Shown: positions 44,960 through 52,067 of the stretch, piece after piece | How positions within the stretch are numbered: position 1 is the first letter of the stretch | Layout of the letters: the number at the start of each line of letters is the position of its first letter | Source: an uncultured Sphingomonas sp. | GTDB taxonomy: Bacteria > Pseudomonadota > Alphaproteobacteria > Sphingomonadales > Sphingomonadaceae | DNA: 64,000 nucleotides | Assembly (NCBI RefSeq): GCF_937871615.1 | Contig: NZ_CALMPA010000017.1 | Span: forward strand, 1-64,000 | Reading direction: 5' to 3' | Translations under genes and position numbers: made by a program | Notes under the pieces: model-generated | What the model saw: the letters and a program-made list of their open reading frames with translations, nothing else | What the model was told of the DNA's origin: nothing | Databases searched by the model: none

Positions 44960-45286
44960 TCAGGAGGTTAACGCCTCCGCTTGATCGCGCGGGTCGAGAA
45001 AGATGCGCAGCGCGCGCATCAGCAGCGCATCCATCGCCTCGCGACGTTCCTGCGCGGGGTCTCCATCATAAGCGATATCGCGCAACGCCGACACAGGTTC
45101 ACCACGCAGGTCAGCGACCAGCCGCTCCAGCCGATCGATCCGGTCGTTCGATACCGACAATTCGATCAGCAGCGCCAGCGCGATATTGAGCACATCCTCC
45201 GCTTCCCCGCAGCCAAGACTTTTGGGGCGATTACCGCGCGCGGAATGAATAAGCGCGGTCAGCGCCTCCGTACTAGTCGTCGTCAT
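44960..45286 (-). CDS. Small helical protein, related to the one at 51.7 kb
   Basis: A 108-residue protein with a helical middle (VLNIALALLIELSVSNDRIDRLERLVADLRG) and a C-terminal helix (MDALLMRALRIFLDPRDQ). I recognise no named family. It resembles the 98-residue product encoded at 51695: both have a LxEL/F...DRxDxLERL block and end with a (M/I)RxxRxxxDP motif. Its ATG overlaps the stop of the methyltransferase-like gene (ATGA), so it may be a partner of that enzyme. Confidence 0.65.
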   Translation of the reverse strand: MTTTSTEALTALIHSARGNRPKSLGCGEAEDVLNIALALLIELSVSNDRIDRLERLVADLRGEPVSALRDIAYDGDPAQERREAMDALLMRALRIFLDPRDQAEALTS

Positions 45287-46413
45287 GCAGGCTTCCTTGC
45301 ACTGATCGCGTACCAGCGATTGCCGGCGAACCCCTGCAACGCGGCGAGATCATGTTCGACGATCTCCTCGGCGGCAAAGCCCGCGGCAAGCATGTCGGCA
45401 CGCAGATCGGCGGTGGCATAGGTGTTCCAGTGCACCTCGCCGTTGAAATGAGTATCCCAATCCCGCTCGACCTGATGGACGATGCTGGGCTGGTTGCGGA
45501 TTGCGACATCCTGATGAATCACGATGCCGCCGGGGCGGACAAGGCGGCGCGCTTCACGCATCATCGCACGGCGCTTTCCCTCGCCGATTTCGTGCATGAC
45601 GTTGTGGGAGACGACCAGATCGAAGCTGGCGTCGGCGAAGCCCATCTCAGCCGCGTCCATCTGATGAAAATGGACTCCGACGCCTAGTGATTCCGCACGC
45701 GCATGAGCATAACGCAGCATCGCGGCGCCGATATCGACCGCGTGCACCTCAGCATCGGGATCATGCGCGGCATAAGCAGCGGACGCCGCGCCGGCCGAGC
45801 AGCCGATATCCAATATGCGCTTCGGTCGGAAACCGTCGAAATGCTCGTCGAGCAGTTTGAGGACCACGCCCGCCTTGCTGTCGCCGCGACCGATCCCCTG
45901 CCCGAAGGAAAAGACATTACCGCCACATTCATACAGCGCACCCGCGATCACATCGTCGTCGCCCTTATCCATCGCATAGCCGCCCGGCTGGAGATGGATA
46001 TCGACCGCGGCAACCTCCGTCGACGGATCATAAGCCGGATCGAGATTGAGGCTGCCCTTGCGATCGGGCGCGTTCATCAGCGTCCGCGTTGCATCACGCA
46101 TACGATCGAGATCGCGGTAGATCGGCTCACCGACCGAGACCCAGATCATCTCCTGCGCCGCGCGATTGGCAGCGCTCCAGCGGCGGTAGCTCGGCGACAT
46201 CAGGAAAGCGCGCTGAACCTCATCCGGCGATTGCGGTGCGCGACCGTGCTTTTCGACGAACGCGGGCTTGGCCTCTGCCGCGAAGGCCTCGACATTGCGC
46301 GGGCGGACGTGCGCGTTGAGCAAGCGGCGCAGACCGACTACGGCTTCCTGCCGGCTGCGTTGCTCCGTGCTGGTTTCGGGCAGCAAGGCATGCTGCAAAT
46401 CGCGAACCTTCAT
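45283..46413 (-). CDS. SAM-dependent methyltransferase-like protein 1 with extra N-terminal domain
   Basis: A 376-residue protein. The C-terminal half is a class I Rossmann methyltransferase domain: motif I ILDIGCSAGAASAAYA, VHAVDIGAAML, MDAAEMGFADASFDLVVSHNVMHEI and RLVRPGGIVIHQD. The N-terminal 170 residues form a separate helical region with SLNLDPAYDPSTEVAAVDIHLQPGGY just before the Rossmann part. A second protein of the same design is encoded at 58.3 kb. AGGAGAG precedes ATG 46413. An operator-like site lies 64 bases upstream. Substrate unknown. Confidence 0.8.
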   Translation of the reverse strand: MKVRDLQHALLPETSTEQRSRQEAVVGLRRLLNAHVRPRNVEAFAAEAKPAFVEKHGRAPQSPDEVQRAFLMSPSYRRWSAANRAAQEMIWVSVGEPIYRDLDRMRDATRTLMNAPDRKGSLNLDPAYDPSTEVAAVDIHLQPGGYAMDKGDDDVIAGALYECGGNVFSFGQGIGRGDSKAGVVLKLLDEHFDGFRPKRILDIGCSAGAASAAYAAHDPDAEVHAVDIGAAMLRYAHARAESLGVGVHFHQMDAAEMGFADASFDLVVSHNVMHEIGEGKRRAMMREARRLVRPGGIVIHQDVAIRNQPSIVHQVERDWDTHFNGEVHWNTYATADLRADMLAAGFAAEEIVEHDLAALQGFAGNRWYAISARKPA

Positions 46414-46476
46414 TACGGCTCTCCTGGGAAACTTATCGACCGAGAAAAGCATGGCACGCGGCGAACCGCAAGCCAA

Positions 46477-46498
46477 TTTGACCTATCATTGATACAAA
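46477..46498. promoter_or_regulatory. Palindromic operator, site B (methyltransferase-like 1)
   Basis: TTTGACCTA, spacer TCAT, then TGATACAAA: the outer TTTG and CAAA are perfect, total 11 of 16 fixed consensus positions. It lies 64 bases before the methyltransferase ATG, directly at the end of the VOC gene. Confidence 0.5.
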
Positions 46499-47431
46499 TC
46501 AACCGGCCTCGATCAGTTCGAGTAATTCACCGGCTGGCCCGACGATCGTGCATGTCCGCCGACCGTTGTAGATCGCTTCCGCGCGCGATGCCGGCGGCGC
46601 GATCGAAAGCCCGGCGACGGAATCCAGGCTCTCGACCTCGAGCGTGACCAGCGCATTGCCCGGCGGCAGCCGCGACGGATCACCGGGCCGCACGCCGGCG
46701 ACCATATCCGGCCCGACCGGATAGCCATCGAGTTCGATCAGATTGCCGCGCTGCCGCATACCGATCGCGCTCAATTCGATCGCATGATCGGCGGCGAGCC
46801 CCTGCGCGTGCTGAATGATATCAACCTTGCTCTGCCGCACAGGCCGTTCACGCAGCGAAAAGCGATCGACGTACCAACGCAGCATCGCGTTGAAATCGGG
46901 ACCGGCGCAGACGACGATGAAGGTCCGCCCGATCGGGCCGCTCGGCGGCGGCAGGATCGACGTCTCACGATCGCCGGTTTCCGTCGTGAAGTAGAGACAC
47001 TCCCCACCCGGCCCGACAACCTGCATCGCGATGATCGAAGGCATGAACTGCAAGGGCTTGGGCGGTCCGATGATCTTGAACGGCGAATCCGCGAGCCGCT
47101 CGGCTAGCGCGTACACATCATCGACGATGATCTCGAAGGCGGTCCAGCCGAAGGAAGTAAGCGGACGATAGCCGGGGACGGGCGGCGCCTCGACAAGGCG
47201 AACATATGTATCCGTCTCACCCGTCGCCTGCATGACAACATAGCGTGCGCCCGCGCTATCGCCCCGCCCCCAGCTTGCCGCCAATCCGGCGTCAAGCGTG
47301 CCGCTTTCCAGCGCGCGATAGTCGAAATAGTCAGCGTAACAGGCAAGCGCGCGATCGAGTTGCGGCACCGTCGCGGTGGTGGCGACGATCCGCAGCAGCT
47401 GTGGATCGGTAAAGGTCGTCCAATCGCTCAT
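46499..47431 (-). CDS. VOC-superfamily protein
   Basis: A 310-residue protein built of two vicinal-oxygen-chelate modules: RIVATTATVPQLDRALACYADYFDY to ECLYFTTETGD, then RTFIVVCAGPDFNAMLRWYVDRFSL to GELLELIEAG. The family includes extradiol dioxygenases, glyoxalases and epimerases. I cannot pick out the two His and one Glu of an extradiol dioxygenase, so a non-oxygenase role is more likely. The second ATG (47431) is chosen because GGAGG lies eight bases before it; the first (47437) would sit directly on that site. Confidence 0.75.
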   Translation of the reverse strand: MSDWTTFTDPQLLRIVATTATVPQLDRALACYADYFDYRALESGTLDAGLAASWGRGDSAGARYVVMQATGETDTYVRLVEAPPVPGYRPLTSFGWTAFEIIVDDVYALAERLADSPFKIIGPPKPLQFMPSIIAMQVVGPGGECLYFTTETGDRETSILPPPSGPIGRTFIVVCAGPDFNAMLRWYVDRFSLRERPVRQSKVDIIQHAQGLAADHAIELSAIGMRQRGNLIELDGYPVGPDMVAGVRPGDPSRLPPGNALVTLEVESLDSVAGLSIAPPASRAEAIYNGRRTCTIVGPAGELLELIEAG

Positions 47432-47482
47432 ACCCATTCCCTCCGCTCGATGACCATTCCGAGGGGTGGCTATGTCAGCTTT

Positions 47483-47504
47483 TTTGTTATATCTCTATAT
47501 CAAA
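47483..47504. promoter_or_regulatory. Palindromic operator, site C (VOC gene)
   Basis: TTTGTTATA, spacer TCTC, then TATATCAAA: a complete match to both half-sites (16 of 16). It lies 52 bases before the VOC ATG and 11 bases behind the regulator stop. It is the best copy of the element and defines the consensus. Confidence 0.75.
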
Positions 47505-47514
47505 TAATCGGCCA

Positions 47515-48291
47515 TCACAGCAGTTGCGACGCCGAGGCTGGAGAATTGAGATCAAGGCGGATCTGATAGCGATCGGGCCGGTATTGGGCGAGAATATGCT
47601 GCACCGGCACCCCATTGGTATCGAGCACGGTACGGCTGACCCGCAGGATCGGAGAACCAATATCCACCTGAAGCACCGCCGACAGCGCGGCATCGGCCAG
47701 TGTGGCGGAGATCGTCTGCCTGGCCGCGCCGATATGCACGCCTGCTTCCTCCAGCAGCGCCAGCATCGGGGTGGATTTCAGCTTGGCCCGCGTCATCTTC
47801 GCGCCGAGGGCTGCGGGAATGTAGCTGACGAAATGCCCAACAGGCAGGCCGTCCATCCCGCGCATACGAACGACGCGCAGCACCTCGCTGTTCACGGGAA
47901 CCTCAAGCGCCTCGTCGATCGGCGGCCGCGCGGCCACCGTTTCGACCTCCAGCAGTTCCACCTTGGTCGCGCGGCCAAAGGTGAGCAGCGAGTCGAGCGC
48001 CTGTTCGATATTTCCCTGAATCGGCTTTGCGGGCGAACGGAACACCACGGTGGTGCCGACACGGCGCTTACGCTCGACCAGATGATTGTCGGCCAGTTCG
48101 TCCAGCGCGCGGCGCGCCGTAATGCGCGATACGCCGAACTGGGCGGAAACCTCCTGCTCGGTCGGCATTCGCGAACCGAAAGCCCGCTCACCGCTGGTAA
48201 TTTCCTCGCGCAATTGCAGGAATATCTGATGATAGAGCGGCACCGCCTGGCCGCGCGCCACCGCGACAACTTCGTCGGTTTCACGTCGCAA
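47515..48291 (-). CDS. GntR-family regulator, HutC subfamily
   Basis: A 258-residue regulator with an N-terminal GntR winged helix (PLYHQIFLQLREEITSG, RMPTEQEVSAQFGVSRITARRALDELADN) and a C-terminal UTRA ligand domain (RPPIDEALEVPVNSEVLRVVRMR, LRVSRTVLDTNGVPVQHILAQYRPDRYQI). The start is TTG at 48291 with GAGGAGAG six bases before it; the frame remains open to 48393 but that would overlap the divergent gene. It is the only regulator in the block and the probable reader of the palindromic operators. Confidence 0.88.
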   Translation of the reverse strand: MRRETDEVVAVARGQAVPLYHQIFLQLREEITSGERAFGSRMPTEQEVSAQFGVSRITARRALDELADNHLVERKRRVGTTVVFRSPAKPIQGNIEQALDSLLTFGRATKVELLEVETVAARPPIDEALEVPVNSEVLRVVRMRGMDGLPVGHFVSYIPAALGAKMTRAKLKSTPMLALLEEAGVHIGAARQTISATLADAALSAVLQVDIGSPILRVSRTVLDTNGVPVQHILAQYRPDRYQIRLDLNSPASASQLL

Positions 48292-48392
48292 GAAAAACTC
48301 TCCTCGAAATTCGTATGCGGCTCGGTCCGCAATTGCGCCGCCACGCGGTGAGCTTTCCAAACGCGCTTCGCAACAAGAAAGGTTCTGTTTCA

Positions 48393-48806
48393 ATGGTGCT
48401 CAAGCCATTTATCGATAGCAATGACGCCCGCCAATTGATTGACGCCGCCATTTCCGCCGCCACGAAAGAAGGCCTGGCAATGACCATCGCCGTAACCGAC
48501 GCGGCCGGATTTCCCTTTGCGCTCCAGCGAATGGATGGCGCCGGGTTGCTCACCGCGGATGTCGCGTTGCGCAAGGCACGCACGGCAGCGCTCCTCCGCG
48601 CACCAAGCCGGGCGCTGGCTGAACGCGTGCCAGCCGATCCCGCGTTGCTCGCGCTGACCGAATATCTGCCGATGGCGGGCGGCCTGCCGATCAAGACCAG
48701 CGATGGAATTGTCGCAGGCGCGATCGGCGTATCGGGCGGCACGGCGGAGCAGGACGAATATATCGGCGCAGCGGCATTGGCCGCGCTGGACGCCACCCAC
48801 AGTTGA
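48393..48806 (+). CDS. GlcG/HbpS-like protein
   Basis: A 137-residue protein of the haem-degrading-domain family: LIDAAISAATKEGLAMTIAVTDAAGFPFALQRMDGA, then ALRKARTAALLRAPS, and a glycine-rich MAGGLPIKTSDGIVAGAIGVSGG end. Members include GlcG, HbpS and small proteins in diol and heterocycle pathways; function is generally unknown. It is divergent from the regulator gene, with 101 bases between them and no copy of the palindromic element. ATG 48393 follows AAGAAAGG. Confidence 0.8.
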   Translation: MVLKPFIDSNDARQLIDAAISAATKEGLAMTIAVTDAAGFPFALQRMDGAGLLTADVALRKARTAALLRAPSRALAERVPADPALLALTEYLPMAGGLPIKTSDGIVAGAIGVSGGTAEQDEYIGAAALAALDATHS

Positions 48807-48852
48807 CCGGCCCGCACGCCCGGCGAGCGATCCGCGCCCGCCGGGCCTCGGC

Positions 48853-49704
48853 TCAATGCATTTCCTCACCGCCCGACACGTTCATCGCTTCGCCGGTGAT
48901 ATAACGGGCCTGCCCGGAACACAGGAAAGCGCAAGCATTGGCGGTGTCGCCCGGATCGCCGACCCGCCCGAGCGGGATACGCCCGCGCATCGCCGCCATA
49001 TACTCGTCCAGCGTCTGCCCGCGCGCCTTCGCCATATAATCGTTCTGCCAGCTTCCCAGCCCGGTCGTGACGTGATTGGGGCAGACCGCGTTGACGGTGA
49101 TCTCCTGCGGCCCAAGCTCGATCGCGGCGGAGCGCGTGAGGCCGACCAGCCCGTGCTTCGAGGCGATATAGGAGGAGGTCAGCGCCGAACCGGATTTCGA
49201 TCCCCGGCTGCCGATCGAGACCACGCGGCCACGCCCCCAGCCCGGCTGCACCTCCTGCTTCAACATCTGCCGCACCGCATATTTGGTCGCGAAGAAAGCG
49301 CCCCGCAGGTTCACGTTCATCACCGTGTCCCACATCTCCTGCGTCGCGTCGACCAATGGCCCAAAGAGATAGCCGACCCCCGCATTGTTGACGAGGATAT
49401 CGAGCTTGCCGAACCGCTCCACCGCATAGGCGACCAGCGCTTCTACCTGCGCTTCCTCACGCATGTCGGCCTGGAAGGTGGCAACGTCGGGATTGATCCG
49501 GCGCAGATCATCCGCGACCGCCGCCATCTCCTCGGTCGAGCCGACGCCGTGCGCGGGCGCCATATTGCCCTCCACCCTGCCGAGATCGTGGATCACCAGT
49601 TTCACCCCGTCCTCGGCCAGCTTGCGGGCGATCGCCTCGCCCAACCCCTTACGACGGCCCGCCCCCGTGACGATCGCCACTTTGCCTTCCAGATCGGGAT
49701 ACAT
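48853..49704 (-). CDS. SDR-family oxidoreductase
   Basis: A 283-residue short-chain dehydrogenase: KVAIVTGAGRRKGLGEAIA at the N-terminus, NNAGVGYLFG, catalytic Ser in SIGSRGSKSGSALTSSYIASKHG with the YxxxK pair, then NAVCPNHVTTGLG. The insert between the first two glycines (RRKG) and the VIHDLGRVEG loop are not those of FabG. It is 11 bases downstream of the OYE-like gene and the last gene of that unit. Oxidation of an alcohol or reduction of a ketone intermediate is likely. Confidence 0.87.
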   Translation of the reverse strand: MYPDLEGKVAIVTGAGRRKGLGEAIARKLAEDGVKLVIHDLGRVEGNMAPAHGVGSTEEMAAVADDLRRINPDVATFQADMREEAQVEALVAYAVERFGKLDILVNNAGVGYLFGPLVDATQEMWDTVMNVNLRGAFFATKYAVRQMLKQEVQPGWGRGRVVSIGSRGSKSGSALTSSYIASKHGLVGLTRSAAIELGPQEITVNAVCPNHVTTGLGSWQNDYMAKARGQTLDEYMAAMRGRIPLGRVGDPGDTANACAFLCSGQARYITGEAMNVSGGEEMH

Positions 49705-49715
49705 GACCACTACTC

Positions 49716-51698
49716 CTATAGTTCCATGGCCGCACGATAGCCTTCCGCCGTGGCTGTCAGCGCGATGCGCGGCGCTTTGCAATCACCGATGACGCGAACC
49801 TCCACCCCCGCCGCGCGCAGCGCAGGCGCCAGCGCATCATCCGGCACGCGCGCGGTGGCGTAAGTGAAGAAGGAAACGTCGCGCAGCGCCTGCTGCGCGC
49901 CGCTGAAGATATTGGCATAGGCGATTTCGCCTTCCTCGATCTTCGGCATCGGCAGCGGACGGACAGAGGTGATGATCTTCACCCCTTTACGATAAAGTCG
50001 ATGATAAACCCCCTGCCGCACGACGAGCGATTCATCGCTGGCGATGCGATCGCGTGGGGTGAGGATCGTCACCTGATCGAAGCGATCGGCAAGGAACTCG
50101 GCTGCGTCATAGGTGAACGCGCCGTGATCTTCATCCCATATCACCGCGTTGCCCGGATTGCGGGCGGGATAAGCGGCCAATTGCCTGACCGCCTCGCGCA
50201 GATCGGGAACAAGCCCCTCGTCGCGCCAATCCTCCGGGAGGAATGCCGGCCATGCGGGCGTCGATCCGGTGGCAAGGATCACCACATCGGGGGCTAGCGC
50301 CAGTATCGCATCCACATCCGCACGCTGCCCGAGATGGAAATGCACCCCATGACGCCGGGCGGCCAGATGCTGATAATCATAGATGCTGCTCAGCCCCTCG
50401 CCGCCCGGCAGATTCGCGTGCAGCCGTGTCTTGCCGCCCGGCTCATCGGATGCGCCGAACACATGAACTTCATGCCCGCGCGCGGCGGCGACCCACGCCG
50501 CCTCCAGCCCCGCGATGCCTGCACCGACCACGGCGATCCTGCGTGGCACGGCGGCACGCTCGGGCCGCCAATCCGCTTCATCGACCGCGCCAACGCGGGG
50601 ATTGTTGTCGCATAACAGCCCTCGCCCGGAGGTAATCATATGCCAGCAGGTATTGCAGGAAACGCAATAGCGGATTTCCGCCTCGCGCCCTTCCCGCGCC
50701 TTCAACGGCCATGCCGGATCTGTCACCAGCGGGCGGGCGAGCATCACCAGATCGGCGAGGCCATCACGGACAATCCGCTCGCCTTCATTGGGATCGGTAA
50801 TGAGCCCCAGCGCACCCAGCGGGACACCCGGCGCCGCGCGACCGAGCCGCTGGATCGTATCGACATAGGGCAAGCGCGGCCCATGGTTGTCGGGCAGATG
50901 GGTGTAGAGCGTGTCCGAATGGCTACCCCAGCAATAGGTCAGATAATCCATCGCGCCTTCGGCGTGAAGCAGCGCGGTGATCCGCGCCGCCTCCACTTCA
51001 TCAATGCCACCGTCGATGCCATCCCAGGCGGGCAGCTTGGCCCCGATCATGAAGCCCACGCCGCAGGTCTGGCGGATACTTTGCATCAGCAGCCGCAACA
51101 GCCGCGTCCGCCCATCCCGATCGCCGCCGAACTCATCCTCGCGCCGGTTGGAGTGGGCGGAGAGGAATTGATGAAACAAATGCCCGTGCCCTGCCGAAAT
51201 CTCGACACCGGCAAACCCCGCCTTGGCGAGATTGGCGCAACTTGCGACGAAGCACTCGATCATCGCATGGACATCGGCGGTGGAGAGCGCCTCAGGCACT
51301 GTCCAGCTCAGATCATCCGGCAGCGCAGAGGCCCCGCGCGCAGCGAGATTGCGGAATCCGGCGCGAAAACCACGCCCGTTGTCCTGCACCTGACCAAGCA
51401 TCAGGCCGCCTTCGCGCGCGACGGTCTCGGCCCATCGCGCCAGCGCATCGGCATTGACGCCGGAGAGCACCTGCGGCCGCGTCGGGAGGGTCTGCCACGG
51501 CAGCATCGCCATCGGCTCGCTCACCAACAACGACGCACCGCCGCGCGCGCGATTGGCGTAATAATCGATCAGCCGATCGGTGACGCGGCCATCCACACAA
51601 TAATGGGTCGAGGTGGAAGCGTGGACGATACGGTTCGGCAGATCATGACCGCCCACGCGGACCGGCGAAAACAGATGCGGATAGCTGGTCACGCTCAA
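49716..51698 (-). CDS. NADH:flavin oxidoreductase, 2,4-dienoyl-CoA reductase / TMADH type
   Basis: A 660-residue two-part protein. The N-terminal half is an old-yellow-enzyme TIM barrel (LFSPVRVGGHDLPNRIVHAS, GVEISAGHGHLFHQFLS). A Cys cluster CVSCNTCWHMITSGRGLLC (about 345-363) gives the 4Fe-4S site; the spacing C-x2-C-x2-C-x11-C differs by one residue from the usual C-x2-C-x3-C. The C-terminal half binds FAD/NAD (RIAVVGAGIAGLEAAWVAAARG). Relatives reduce dienoyl-CoA or N-demethylate amines. The ATG overlaps the small upstream gene by four bases. Confidence 0.88.
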   Translation of the reverse strand: MSVTSYPHLFSPVRVGGHDLPNRIVHASTSTHYCVDGRVTDRLIDYYANRARGGASLLVSEPMAMLPWQTLPTRPQVLSGVNADALARWAETVAREGGLMLGQVQDNGRGFRAGFRNLAARGASALPDDLSWTVPEALSTADVHAMIECFVASCANLAKAGFAGVEISAGHGHLFHQFLSAHSNRREDEFGGDRDGRTRLLRLLMQSIRQTCGVGFMIGAKLPAWDGIDGGIDEVEAARITALLHAEGAMDYLTYCWGSHSDTLYTHLPDNHGPRLPYVDTIQRLGRAAPGVPLGALGLITDPNEGERIVRDGLADLVMLARPLVTDPAWPLKAREGREAEIRYCVSCNTCWHMITSGRGLLCDNNPRVGAVDEADWRPERAAVPRRIAVVGAGIAGLEAAWVAAARGHEVHVFGASDEPGGKTRLHANLPGGEGLSSIYDYQHLAARRHGVHFHLGQRADVDAILALAPDVVILATGSTPAWPAFLPEDWRDEGLVPDLREAVRQLAAYPARNPGNAVIWDEDHGAFTYDAAEFLADRFDQVTILTPRDRIASDESLVVRQGVYHRLYRKGVKIITSVRPLPMPKIEEGEIAYANIFSGAQQALRDVSFFTYATARVPDDALAPALRAAGVEVRVIGDCKAPRIALTATAEGYRAAMEL

Positions 51699-51991
51699 TC
51701 CGGATCGTGAAGCCGCATCACGCGGCGGATGAAGCCGTTGTTCCAGTTCGCGCGTTCCGCCTCAACGTCGGCACTCGGCCGATATGCCTCGATATCGAAA
51801 CGCGTTACGACGCCGTTCTCCTCCAGCAGGCGCTCGACGGTATCCTGCCGCTCGCGCATCGCGGAGAACTCCGCCATCAGTTCGAGAAAGCACGTCATCA
51901 TCTGGTCGATCGCGGGATCATCGAAGAAGCGCGATCGCTTCCCCTTGCTCACCCGCGGGAGCTTCACATCGCTTTTCCTCGCGTCCGCCAT
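51695..51991 (-). CDS. Small helical protein, related to the one at 45.0 kb
   Basis: A 98-residue protein: a basic start (MADARKSDVKLPRVSKGKRS), a helix (MMTCFLELMAEFSAMRERQDTVERLLEEN) and a C-terminal FIRRVMRLHDPD. GGAGG lies nine bases before the ATG at 51991. It shares the helix block and the R-x2-R-x3-DP-type end with the 108-residue protein encoded at 44960. It overlaps the OYE-like gene by ATGA, which suggests it is a small partner of a flavin enzyme. No named family recognised. Confidence 0.65.
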   Translation of the reverse strand: MADARKSDVKLPRVSKGKRSRFFDDPAIDQMMTCFLELMAEFSAMRERQDTVERLLEENGVVTRFDIEAYRPSADVEAERANWNNGFIRRVMRLHDPD

Positions 51992-52007
51992 CGCCGTTCG
52001 CCTCCGC

Positions 52008-52050
52008 AAAAGAAGCAGGGCGGGAGAGCCAATCAGCTCCCCCACCCTGC
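52008..52050 (-). terminator. Hairpin terminator behind the TonB receptor gene
   Basis: On the minus strand, GCAGGGTGGGGGAG and CTCCCGCCCTGC pair (one internal mismatch zone) and are followed by TTCTTTTG. It lies 18 bases behind the receptor stop, before the small-protein/OYE/SDR unit, which may therefore depend on read-through. Confidence 0.65.
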
Positions 52051-52067
52051 CAAGCTACATCATATGC

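Noticed and set aside
46499-47431. VOC protein as an extradiol ring-cleaving dioxygenase
   Set aside because: The two His and one Glu metal ligands could not be found at the expected places, so only the superfamily is given.
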